Assembly: GCA_965263205.1 (NCBI GenBank)
Contig: CBDHHF010000014.1
Location: 530,404-594,403 of the forward strand
Reading direction: 5' to 3'
Source of the DNA: JBCCIM01 sp965263205
GTDB taxonomy: Bacteria > Bacteroidota > Rhodothermia > Rhodothermales > JAHQVL01
Length of the DNA: 64,000 nucleotides
Within the stretch, counting starts at the first letter, position 1; each line of letters starts with the position of its first letter. Of this stretch, positions 26,123 through 35,162 are shown piece by piece. Position numbers and translations under genes: made by a program. Below the pieces are notes generated by a model. That model did no database searches. It saw only the letters and a list, made by a program, of their open reading frames with translations, and was not told where the DNA came from.

Positions 26123-27046
26123 ATCGCGCAAGCCCGGTACGGTAAACCCGGCGACATCCCAATCTGCTCGCTTTGCCCCTGCCTGGTAGGCGGATTCCAG
26201 GAAGTCGAGTAACGTCGCTTTGGGATCCTCCGCACGCCGCAGATCATCGTACATCAACAAAGCCATTGGACTGCCGTTGCTGTCTACCCAGCTTGCTGCT
26301 TGCGGCTGGAGCGGCTCGGTATCCAGGCCTTCCGGCGACGGGTAGGTGTAGCAATAAAACGCTGCACCACGCACATTATCATCGCCGGCCCAAAAACCAA
26401 AGCTGATTACTTCATGTGAGTAGGCATCCTTTTCAATCAGCCGGGTTTCTGGAGGCATCGCCGGCCCAAGCTTTCCAGAAAAACGCGTAACAGCCAAATC
26501 CATGTGGTGCCAGTAGAGATGCACCGGACAGGTTTTGCCGTAAAAGCGGCCACCAAATTCTTTGAAGACGTGATCCACCCAGGTTAACGCGCGCCAAAAC
26601 CGCTCAACGTATTCCGGTTGGTATGATTTGTAATCGTGGATATCACCAAATGACGCATCTGTTGGCATATCTACCGGTTTGTCGATGATCTCCAGCGTAA
26701 CATCAACTTTTTTCAGGAGATCAAACATTTGCGTATAGAACGAGGCTACGCTCAACCCATCCTGCAGCGGGAAGCTATGAGACACGCCAGAGCTGGTGTT
26801 CAATTCGACCAGGTGTTCGATAAAGTTGAAGGTAATCTCGAAGGTATGAAACCCATCATCAAGCGGGATGGCGTGGGTTGTAAGTCCGCGGGGGCTGACA
26901 TAAAATGTGAGGTACCACCAGTGATTTTTTCTGGGCATCAATCCGAGACGGATTTTGCCGGCGATTTGGAGGAAAAAATTTAGCGTGATTTTGCTCTGCT
27001 CCCATTCGTCAAGGGGCAAAGCCGGCAACTCACTTTGGTTGCGCAT
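26117..27046 (-). CDS. DUF5996 family protein
   Basis: 309 residues, cytoplasmic, of a family with no known function. Typical pieces are LPLDEWEQSKITLNFFLQIA, GKIRLGLMPRKNHWWYLTFY, DFDLVEH-like FNFIEHLVELNTSSG, FYGKTCPVHLYWHHMDLAVT, and SFGFWAGDDNVRGAAFYCYT. The repeated Trp and His residues (WWY, YWHH) suggest a binding pocket but no reaction can be assigned. It starts at the ATG at 27044-27046 and overlaps the stop of the convergent GMC oxidoreductase gene. Confidence 0.88.
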   Translation of the reverse strand: MRNQSELPALPLDEWEQSKITLNFFLQIAGKIRLGLMPRKNHWWYLTFYVSPRGLTTHAIPLDDGFHTFEITFNFIEHLVELNTSSGVSHSFPLQDGLSVASFYTQMFDLLKKVDVTLEIIDKPVDMPTDASFGDIHDYKSYQPEYVERFWRALTWVDHVFKEFGGRFYGKTCPVHLYWHHMDLAVTRFSGKLGPAMPPETRLIEKDAYSHEVISFGFWAGDDNVRGAAFYCYTYPSPEGLDTEPLQPQAASWVDSNGSPMALLMYDDLRRAEDPKATLLDFLESAYQAGAKRADWDVAGFTVPGLRDL

Positions 27047-27243
27047 AAGGTCGGTATCAACAATTCAGGTTCAGGAAAAGTGGCACATCGCCACCTGCTA
27101 AGGTAGACTTAACGACGCTGACCCCTTGCAGTTCGCGATCAACCACAGATCGGTTGTACACCGTAAACGCATACAACAAAACGCAAAAAGGCCCTGGGTT
27201 TCCCCTGAGCCCAAATGCCTCTATTTCCTTGTCTGCTGTGTAG

Positions 27244-30200
27244 CTATCGTACCCGAATAACCTTCCGGGTTTCAGCATAGCCATCAGCCGATACCCGGAT
27301 GAAGTAAATGCCCGATGCTACGGCAGTGCCGTCATTTTTATACCCGTCCCAAACCAGTTGGTGATAGCCGGCCGGCATGTGCCGCCTGACCAGTGTTGCC
27401 ACCATACGCCCTTGAATATCGTACACGCTTGCCTGGACTTCCATTGCATCGGGTAAACCAAAGCGCAAGTTGGCTTCTGACACAAACGGATTCGGGTACA
27501 ATGCATCCACTTCAAATTGCGTCGGGATATCAGCGCTAAACTCACCGACATCTGTAGATGTAGAGTCAGACGGTCGCTCAACGGCTTCTAATGGCCAGAT
27601 AAAATTCGACGAGAATGCGGCATAAAAAATGGTCTCCTTTGCATGGGACCGTTCAGCGTCGCCTACCTGGTCTTCGTCAACCTGCACAGCAAACGATGTG
27701 GCCGAGGTGAGGTCTTCGCGCGTAATCGCCCAGCTGCCTTCCTGCTCGTTCAGGCCGCTTTGCGACACGAGCAGGATCTCGGGGGTCTCTGTAAATGATG
27801 CGTTGAATGCTGGCTGCGTATCGATGGCGTCTTCGTAGCCGGCGGCGACATCTTGCACAATCCCTACATCATACGTTGTACCTGAAATGGTGCCGGCATT
27901 GGCATCAAAGGTCATGTAGCCGAGTAACTCGTCTGCGCGGATGGCATCCGGATCTTCTCCAGTGTGTTTTCCGATACGGAACGAGGCTCCCTGAACGGGT
28001 GACGCCACATCCATGTCTGCGCTCCAGAACACCGACCAGTCTTCATCTACCGCAGAAAGTACCTGGCCTAATACAACTGGTTCGTTGAATGGTTGAATAA
28101 GCGACACAACATCCCCCTCCCAGCTACCAGAAGCGTCAGTCTTGTTACTCAGCAGCAGCGCCGCTTCAAACACCTGCCCGTTGGGCAACTTCCATAAGCC
28201 TTCCTCTGCTGCCAGGCAATGCACATTGGTTGACTGCCCGATTTCGCCCGATGGATTCTGCAGACGAATGTCGAAGCCCGTCCCACTGAGGCGATTCAGG
28301 CGCACAACACGAGGTATATCATCTTCAGTTGAAAGTGCATTACAAACCACAACAGGGTTTAGGAATTCAGACGTAAAGTCGATCGAAACCCAGTCGGCAT
28401 TGATGTTCGTTAACACCTGGCTTTCGAGTACGTTGGCCTCAACATCTGTTACCACGTTCCAGGGAAAGGTAATCTGACTCGCAAAAAGTCCATCAGAAAC
28501 CGTGAGTAACACCGTGTATTGGCCCTCCGTTGTCAGTGTCCCGGAGAAAAACCCTACAGATGGCTGTAGCGTAATCCCCGGCGGTAATCCTTCTGCACTG
28601 AAGAAGAGGTTTTCTCCTTCGGGATCCAGCGCATCAAGTTGGATAAATATCGATTCGTTGAGCCGATCTGTTCGACCCAAAAGCCGCGAGACCCGAGGTG
28701 CCTGATTGAACTCACCCTGATCCAGCGTAAAGACGGTCTCGAATACCGCATACGCTACCTGCTCGGTAGCATGGCCGCGTTCGTTGTCAACTACCTGGTC
28801 TTCCTGAATCACCATCTCCACCGATCCAGGCGTCAGATCAGCGGCATCCACAATCGCCCACCCGCCGTCGTTACCATCCATCGCCATCTGACTAACCACC
28901 AGGACTTCCGGCACCTGGTTAAACGATGCTGCATAGTTGTGGGTATGCGGGTTGCCATATCCCACCACGCTGTCGTCCGTGATACCGACTTCAAAGGGAA
29001 TTCCTTGCATGTCGCCCTGACTCGCTTCAAATACCATGTAGCCAAGCGTCTCATTTGCACGTAGCGAATCGGGGTCCTGTCCCACGTGTTTACCAACGTA
29101 AAGGGCAGCGGGTGACGGCAGGTCACCGCGGGCGTTGCCTTTAGTCCAGAAGGTAGACCATCGGTCGTCGTTGTACGTCATCACCTGGCCCAATACAGCC
29201 GGCTGGCGATATGTTTGCAAATATTCTACCTGCTGCCCCACCCAATTATCGTTGTCATCGGTACGGGTGCTTTCAACCTGTTGGGCCTCGAATAGTGCAC
29301 CATTAGGTAAAATCCAGCCCCCCTCTTCAGCAGCAAGACAGTACAGCGTCTCCCCCAGCAGCGGGGTATCTGACGGATTTTGTAGTCTAACCTCAAATGA
29401 CTCAGATGTCACGTTCTGCATCCTGATCACAAAAGGCGCGGTGTTGGCAATCTGATGGGGGCTGCACACTACAACAGGGTTTTCAAGTGGCGCCGGCAAT
29501 GCGGCTACCATCCAATCACTCGTGACATTATCCACCCGAAAACCCGACATCAGCGCCGGTAAATTATTCGGATCCAGCACCTCCCAGGTAAACTGGATTT
29601 CATCACTATCGATACCGTCACTTACGGTAATCGCAACATCATAAACACCCGGTGTGGTCAGCGTCCCCTGGATGATGCCCAGTTGTTCATCAATCTGTAC
29701 GCCATTCGGCAATCCGTTGGCGCTATAGGTCAACGGATCGTTTTCATGATCGCTTGCCAAGACCTCGATAGAAATTTGTTTAGATGCGGCATTTTTCAGA
29801 TCTGGTAGTGCAACCAGCGATGGCGCAATGTTGTCGCAGATCGCGTTTCTATTCAGGTCATCGTAAATCTGCAGATTCCTGAAATACGAGTTTGCTTCGT
29901 TCGGATCATTGTCCTGCTCTGCATAGAAATACATGAAGCTAAAACTCTGATCAGCCAGGTACTCGCCGACGGGAATTACAACCCGATGGTATTCACCATC
30001 GCCCGGATACACATCATATCCATCAATGGCTCCGCTAAGTCCAGCAGTACCAAACAACTTAAAGCTTTGGTTTCGACTTGTATCCAGGTCATCATCAAAC
30101 CCGATCCCGTGCCGCTGGCCTTGCACATCGCTTCGGAAATCAAATTCCAGGATGGTCTCAGGCCGAATCGTATAATCAAACTCGATTGCTTTCCAACCAT

Positions 30201-31548
30201 TATTTGTCACCTGGAAGGTAGCGCCTCCATCAAGTACTTCATATTCACCACGATCCTGATCCGCCTGGTCGTAGCTGCGCACAAACTGTGTGTTAAAGTC
30301 GACCGCAGCACAAGCGGGAATGTCGGCCCCGCCATTCTCTGGCCGGACGATCCACCTGAAGCTGGTTTCAGCAGTAAACGTCCCGTCAGAGACAGCAATC
30401 ACCGGATTAAAAATACCATTGGTTGTCAACGTGCCGCTTATCAGTCCTGTTGCTTCGTCAACTGTTAATGCATCTGGTAAACCAACTGCCGAGTACGTCA
30501 ACGGGTCACCGTTCAAATCTCCCGCTTCGACCTGTATTGTAATTTCATCACCCGGTGCAGAGGACATGGCTGCTAGTGAAACAATCCCCGGCGGCGCAGG
30601 GGCGTCGGCAGCGGCTATGCCATCCTGGAGGGTCCAATCTGCATGGAATACCAGAAACGCAATGCTTTCCGACGTATGCCCTCTTTCGGGATCGACCACC
30701 TGATCCTCGTCCACGCTAAGCGTGAGCGTTTCACGCCCCGGCTCATCGCGGAATACAGAGGCCCAGCTGCCATCGCCGCCATCCATCCCCATCTGGGTGA
30801 CGAGGGTAAAGGCCGGCGCAAAACCGAGCGGTTCTGCATACCGATGTTGGTGCGGGTTGTTGTTAAACCCGATGACGGCATCAGCGGAAACCCCTATGCG
30901 AAACTCGTTGCCAAGCAGCAGGCCGGAGCCGGCTTCAAACACCATGTAACCCAGCGTTTCATCCGCCCGAACTTTTTCATCCTGCCCCACATGTTTACCT
31001 ACACGGATGTGATCCGGGCTCGGCGAATCGCCCTGAAACGTGCCCCGGCTGTAGAAGACCGACCATTGCGGATCGTTGTAACTCATCACCTGGCCGAAGA
31101 CCATCGGATTGGTATACGCTTGGGCATAGGCGATCTCCTCTGCAGCCCATTGCATACTCCCGCCTGTAGTTGTACTGGTATGCGTAAATGCCTCGAAAGC
31201 CAGCCCATTGGGTAAAGTCCAGGCGCCTTCCTCTGCCACCAGGCAATACACACGCTCAGGCTGTAGCGCTTCGTCATTTGGGTTTTGCAACCGGATGTCA
31301 AAACCGGCAGCTGTTACGTTGTTCAAGCGCACCACTTTGGGCACATCAGCTGTTAACTGAAACGCTGAGCAAACGATGATCGGACTAGTAAAGGTTGCAG
31401 AAAAGGTGACAGGGGTCCATGCCGCTGACACATCCTCGACGACGACAGTCTCCAACACAGGAGACTGCGCCATCGTTGAGGTTGTCAGCGTCACGCTCTG
31501 CCCGAAACTCAGCCAAAAGATTAGCCAGGCGAAACGACTCAATTTCAT
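27244..31548 (-). CDS. Giant secreted protein with three lectin-like modules and T9SS sorting domain
   Basis: About 1,434 residues. The ATG at 31546-31548 starts a signal peptide (MKLSRFAWLIFWLSFGQSVT). Three copies of a module of about 280 residues lie at roughly 31465-30630, 29555-28715 and 28440-27600. Each has a VVC start, RLQNP, AEEGxWxLPNG, LGQVxSxxDxxWSxF, GKHxGQD, LGYMxFxA and EDQVxDxERxHxxE. Both halves resemble the H-type-lectin-like pattern of secreted proteins. Putative Ig (cadherin-like) domains lie between the modules, and one CBM-like jelly roll lies near 30310-29860 (WKAIEFDYTIRPETILEFDF). The C terminus is a T9SS tail (YPNPFVSEANLRFGL). It is likely a surface carbohydrate-binding protein. 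It is downstream of the DUF1800 and DUF1501 genes. Confidence 0.82.
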   Translation of the reverse strand: MKLSRFAWLIFWLSFGQSVTLTTSTMAQSPVLETVVVEDVSAAWTPVTFSATFTSPIIVCSAFQLTADVPKVVRLNNVTAAGFDIRLQNPNDEALQPERVYCLVAEEGAWTLPNGLAFEAFTHTSTTTGGSMQWAAEEIAYAQAYTNPMVFGQVMSYNDPQWSVFYSRGTFQGDSPSPDHIRVGKHVGQDEKVRADETLGYMVFEAGSGLLLGNEFRIGVSADAVIGFNNNPHQHRYAEPLGFAPAFTLVTQMGMDGGDGSWASVFRDEPGRETLTLSVDEDQVVDPERGHTSESIAFLVFHADWTLQDGIAAADAPAPPGIVSLAAMSSAPGDEITIQVEAGDLNGDPLTYSAVGLPDALTVDEATGLISGTLTTNGIFNPVIAVSDGTFTAETSFRWIVRPENGGADIPACAAVDFNTQFVRSYDQADQDRGEYEVLDGGATFQVTNNGWKAIEFDYTIRPETILEFDFRSDVQGQRHGIGFDDDLDTSRNQSFKLFGTAGLSGAIDGYDVYPGDGEYHRVVIPVGEYLADQSFSFMYFYAEQDNDPNEANSYFRNLQIYDDLNRNAICDNIAPSLVALPDLKNAASKQISIEVLASDHENDPLTYSANGLPNGVQIDEQLGIIQGTLTTPGVYDVAITVSDGIDSDEIQFTWEVLDPNNLPALMSGFRVDNVTSDWMVAALPAPLENPVVVCSPHQIANTAPFVIRMQNVTSESFEVRLQNPSDTPLLGETLYCLAAEEGGWILPNGALFEAQQVESTRTDDNDNWVGQQVEYLQTYRQPAVLGQVMTYNDDRWSTFWTKGNARGDLPSPAALYVGKHVGQDPDSLRANETLGYMVFEASQGDMQGIPFEVGITDDSVVGYGNPHTHNYAASFNQVPEVLVVSQMAMDGNDGGWAIVDAADLTPGSVEMVIQEDQVVDNERGHATEQVAYAVFETVFTLDQGEFNQAPRVSRLLGRTDRLNESIFIQLDALDPEGENLFFSAEGLPPGITLQPSVGFFSGTLTTEGQYTVLLTVSDGLFASQITFPWNVVTDVEANVLESQVLTNINADWVSIDFTSEFLNPVVVCNALSTEDDIPRVVRLNRLSGTGFDIRLQNPSGEIGQSTNVHCLAAEEGLWKLPNGQVFEAALLLSNKTDASGSWEGDVVSLIQPFNEPVVLGQVLSAVDEDWSVFWSADMDVASPVQGASFRIGKHTGEDPDAIRADELLGYMTFDANAGTISGTTYDVGIVQDVAAGYEDAIDTQPAFNASFTETPEILLVSQSGLNEQEGSWAITREDLTSATSFAVQVDEDQVGDAERSHAKETIFYAAFSSNFIWPLEAVERPSDSTSTDVGEFSADIPTQFEVDALYPNPFVSEANLRFGLPDAMEVQASVYDIQGRMVATLVRRHMPAGYHQLVWDGYKNDGTAVASGIYFIRVSADGYAETRKVIRVR

Positions 31549-31567
31549 AATAAAGCGAGATGTGGGG

Positions 31568-33187
31568 TTAGCGGAGAAGCACCATGCGTTTGGTCTGCGT
31601 ACCACTTGGGCTTTCCAGCCGGTAGAGGTACGTGCCACTTGCCAAATTGCGGGCATCGAACGTGACCGAATGCGGACCAGCCGGCAGCGTTTTACTCACC
31701 AGTGTGTCAACAAGCCGGCCCTGCACGTCAAATACCCGCAGGCTCACATACGACGCCTGCGCTAGTTCAAAATTGATGTTGGTCGCGGGGTTAAAAGGAT
31801 TCGGATAGTTTTGCGATAGCGTAGCAAAAGGCCCTGGTGTCTCGAACGATTCATTGCTTGTCGAATCGGGCGGCTCAACCGGATTAAAGCCTACAAACGG
31901 CTGGTAATCGAACGCGCCGTTCACCACCGATTGTGCGCTTACATTATCCAGTCCGAGCCAGTGCTCCATGATCGTTGCATATACCGAACGGAAATCGAGA
32001 TCGTACGGTAAGTTGTTTCCCGCAAGATCAGGTAGCCCACCAATGATACCCGGCAGTACATTTTTACCGAGGACAAACAACGGCGCAGCTTCGCCGTGGT
32101 CGGTGCCGAAGCTGCCGTTTTCGTGTACGCGCCGGCCAAACTCAGATATCGTGAGCGTGAGTACGCGTTCGCTGTGGCCGTCGCTGTCGAGGTCGTCCTG
32201 AAAGGCCTTCAAAGCATTGCTGAGGTTGGTCAGCAGATTCACATGCCGGCCCAGCTGGTTTTCGTGCGTGTCCCAACCGCCGACGCGGACGAGGTACATC
32301 TTTGTGGTCAACCCTCCCCGAATCATTTTGGCGATACTGGCGAGTTGCCGGCCCAGGGCGGTGTCGGGATACTCCACGGCATTTGACTCGGCCTGGAGCG
32401 TATCACCCACTACTTTGCCGTACTGGCTGGCACTGTTGGCAACGCGGCGTACGGTTGAGAGCTTCTCGCCCCAGAGGGTAGCCGGCACATCTTCCGCATC
32501 GTAGAGGATGCTGCTTTCTGCCAGCCGTTCCAGTACCTGATCGTTGGGAATCCCAAAGCCGAGCCGGCCCGTGCGGCCATTGAAAAAGAGTGCATTCGAG
32601 CTACCTACCTGCGTAAGCACGGGATGCTCGGGGATGTCTGAGTAAATATCAGGGATGCTTGCTTCAATATAACGACCGCCCCAGCCCCCGCTGACGAGTT
32701 CTCGATCGCCGCGTTCCCAAATCTGACCAGAGGTTGCATGTGACTTGTTTGGCGATGGATACCCAACATTTGTCAGTACTGAAAGCTGATCCCGGTCCCA
32801 TAAGGCCTTCATTCCTGTCATCGACGGATGCAAACCGAGGTTGTCAGAAATGGAGAGTGTATCGTTTTTGGCGATAGCGATGTTCGGGCGTTTCTCGTAA
32901 TACAGGCCGTCGTTAAAGGGAATGACCGTATTCAAGCCGTCGTTGCCCCCATTGAGACGAATGAGCACAACGGTGCGATCGTTGTCCATCATCTGGGACG
33001 ACTGAAAGAGCGCGTGTTTGCCAAACACCTGCATCGGCAGGCCGCCAGCCATGAGCGTGGTAGCAATACCGCCCATACTCGCCATTTCGAGAAAACTGCG
33101 GCGCGACCATTTCGCGTGGTCTGCTTTGTGCGCAGATCCTTCCGCCAGCGTGGTACCTTTTCGTTTACTTGTATCTGAAGAATTCAT
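31568..33187 (-). CDS. DUF1501 family protein with Tat signal and T9SS sorting domain
   Basis: About 539 residues. The ATG at 33185-33187 starts a basic N-terminal stretch with a twin-arginine signal (WSRRSFLEMASMGGIATTLM). The body is DUF1501, a sulfatase/alkaline-phosphatase-like fold: RTVVLIRLNGGNDGLNTVIP, NLGLHPSMTGMKALWDRDQL, VGYPSPNKSHATSGQIWERG, GGWDTHENQLGRHVN, ISEFGRRVHENGSFGTDHGE. Asp and His residues fit metal binding. The last 85 residues are a T9SS sorting domain (LSQNYPNPFNPATNINFELA to TQTKRMVLLR). DUF1501 proteins are almost always paired with DUF1800, as here (33281-34687). The function of the pair is unknown. Confidence 0.88.
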   Translation of the reverse strand: MNSSDTSKRKGTTLAEGSAHKADHAKWSRRSFLEMASMGGIATTLMAGGLPMQVFGKHALFQSSQMMDNDRTVVLIRLNGGNDGLNTVIPFNDGLYYEKRPNIAIAKNDTLSISDNLGLHPSMTGMKALWDRDQLSVLTNVGYPSPNKSHATSGQIWERGDRELVSGGWGGRYIEASIPDIYSDIPEHPVLTQVGSSNALFFNGRTGRLGFGIPNDQVLERLAESSILYDAEDVPATLWGEKLSTVRRVANSASQYGKVVGDTLQAESNAVEYPDTALGRQLASIAKMIRGGLTTKMYLVRVGGWDTHENQLGRHVNLLTNLSNALKAFQDDLDSDGHSERVLTLTISEFGRRVHENGSFGTDHGEAAPLFVLGKNVLPGIIGGLPDLAGNNLPYDLDFRSVYATIMEHWLGLDNVSAQSVVNGAFDYQPFVGFNPVEPPDSTSNESFETPGPFATLSQNYPNPFNPATNINFELAQASYVSLRVFDVQGRLVDTLVSKTLPAGPHSVTFDARNLASGTYLYRLESPSGTQTKRMVLLR

Positions 33188-33280
33188 GATGGTATGCCAT
33201 AGGTTAAACGACATGCCGGCATGGCCAGGGCGAAATCGCTCGCCATAGCTAGCAGGTGCCGTTAAGCTTCAGGGAAGGAA

Positions 33281-34687
33281 TTAGACGAGCTGATGCTCGG
33301 GCAGATTGGTCAGAAATGCGAGAAAAGCCTGCAAACGTGATGCAGCTTCGTCGATCTCGATATTCCACTCGTAGTCAGGAATGCCGTCCAGGAAAAACTC
33401 GGTGAGTTGTTGATTGGAGTATTCTCCAGGCGGCACAACGAGTACGGTTTCTACCAATCCATCCACGAGGGCATACGGATCGTTGTGGTTGTCCACAGAC
33501 CGGGCGAGCGGAATCGGGTCGAAATCTGGAAAACCATCGTTGGAATACACGATACCAGCACTCGTATCCCAGCGAGAAGGCAGGGTCTGGACCGAAATCC
33601 ATGCATCATGCTCCGGCCAGCCAAATACGTCCGGGGGCATGCCCAGCGTTTGGCCCAGGTACTGAACACGATTTCGGGTTGTGTTGAGTTGCTCTGCTTC
33701 GTTATCCTCAGTGAGATCACGGCCAATTTCATTCATAAACCCGAGTACAGACTCAGCAGGGCTTTTGATTTTGGCACCTATGACGTTGCTTTCATAGAAG
33801 TGTTGGCTGGTAAACAGCTGTTGCAACACCGGAATAACGTCAAAATTCGACTGAATGAACGTGAGGGCCATGTCATCTACGACATCCTGATCGGGCGTCT
33901 CGTAGACAAAGAACTCGTACATCTTGCGACAGATGTAGTCGGCTATTTCAGCGGTACGCTCACTGAAGATAATATCCAGAATCTCCTGGTATCCCCAGTT
34001 GCCGGTTTGTCCAAACACCGTTTTTTCGCCGTCATCAAAACGGCCGGGATAAAAACTGACAGCACCGCTCACGCGTTGCCATCCCGTAAACGCGCGCGCA
34101 ATCTCCTGAATGTCACCTTCTGTATAGTTTGGTTGCCCGTCTTTGTTAAGCGGACTCATGGTGAACAATTCGAGCAATTCGCGCGCGTAGTTTTCGTTGG
34201 GACCATCTTTGTGACTGCCATCCATGTCCAGATACTCGATCATGGCTGTATTCAAGCCGAGTTCTGTGACAAGTGTTTTGTAGTTCCCGAGCGCATGTTC
34301 GCGTAGCAGGCTAAGGTAATCGAAATAGTAGTCGTCGTTGTAGCCGTTCAGGGATGCGATGAGCAGGTTGCTCCAGAAGAGCGCCATTTTCTCGCGCATG
34401 CCGGCGTTGAGCAAAAACGAAATCCAGCGTTCGGTAATCCTGCGGTCCGGATTGTCTTCATCCGGTGCCATGGTTGGATACTCAAAAGCAGGTTGGGCGA
34501 GGGTTTCGCTAACAAGCTGATTAACGGCTTGTGTTGGCGTTAAAGAAAGAAACTCGAGCACTTTGTGACGAGGTGCGCCCATCTGGGAACGACGAAGGAG
34601 ATGGGCAGCGCGTTGATAATTCCAGGGCATGTCTGCGCTTGGCACATAAGGCTCCAGTCCTTTCCCTTTCATGCGTGATGCGTTCAT
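33281..34687 (-). CDS. DUF1800 family protein
   Basis: 468 residues, starting at the ATG at 34685-34687. It is a helical DUF1800 protein: WNYQRAAHLLRRSQMGAPRH, REKMALFWSNLLIAS, NENYARELLELFTM (the hallmark), EIARAFTGWQRV, ERTAEIADYICRKMYEFFVY, IKSPAESVLGFM and GMPPDVFGWPEHDAWIS. There is no clear signal peptide. It is the first gene of a minus-strand cluster with DUF1501 and the giant lectin-like protein; the gaps are about 90 nt and 20 nt, so co-transcription is likely. The role is unknown; the DUF1800/DUF1501 pair is widespread in Planctomycetota, Bacteroidota and marine bacteria. Confidence 0.9.
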   Translation of the reverse strand: MNASRMKGKGLEPYVPSADMPWNYQRAAHLLRRSQMGAPRHKVLEFLSLTPTQAVNQLVSETLAQPAFEYPTMAPDEDNPDRRITERWISFLLNAGMREKMALFWSNLLIASLNGYNDDYYFDYLSLLREHALGNYKTLVTELGLNTAMIEYLDMDGSHKDGPNENYARELLELFTMSPLNKDGQPNYTEGDIQEIARAFTGWQRVSGAVSFYPGRFDDGEKTVFGQTGNWGYQEILDIIFSERTAEIADYICRKMYEFFVYETPDQDVVDDMALTFIQSNFDVIPVLQQLFTSQHFYESNVIGAKIKSPAESVLGFMNEIGRDLTEDNEAEQLNTTRNRVQYLGQTLGMPPDVFGWPEHDAWISVQTLPSRWDTSAGIVYSNDGFPDFDPIPLARSVDNHNDPYALVDGLVETVLVVPPGEYSNQQLTEFFLDGIPDYEWNIEIDEAASRLQAFLAFLTNLPEHQLV

Positions 34688-35162
34688 GATCGGTAGCAGG
34701 TTGAGATCTTGGTTTTGCGAGCGGGGGAACAGACCACAAACAGAAACGACTGCGTTTGTGGGTTCAAAAGCGATTATGCGGGAAGGGTACTACGGTTGAA
34801 AAACCGGATAGGGAAAGCGTGTAACTACACACTCGACAAATACCTGCAACAATTCGTGTACCAAATATGCACATTTCGCAATATCATACAAGGCTTCAGA
34901 TTAATTCCGACTAAAACACAACATTACCCAAATTACTGCAGCGCCAAAAGCAAACGCACAATGCAGCCTTTAGTGCGGCGACCGCTATCCGTCCTATTTA
35001 GATACCTGAAAAAGTCTCTCTTTGAGTTAATCTAGTCGGTGCTGGACGCTGGGTATATGGCTGATACTGCGTGTTCTAGAGTTGCACCTTAAGTTCAGAG
35101 AATAATGGCCGATGCCTCTACTACAAGGTCCCACTTCTCTTCCATCGCTAATCCTTATATCT
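34688..35162. other. Divergent intergenic region with a small hairpin
   Basis: About 470 nt between divergent genes. CCACAAAC (34734-34741) and GTTTGTGG (34754-34761) form an 8-bp inverted repeat about 45 nt upstream of the DUF1800 start, which could be an operator. An AT-rich part at 34850-35040 probably holds promoters for both sides. No open frame is supported. Confidence 0.4.

Noticed and set aside
27057..27284. Minus-strand frame of 75 codons between DUF5996 and the giant T9SS gene
   Set aside because: It overlaps the end of the giant gene in another frame, resembles no family and has no start signal.
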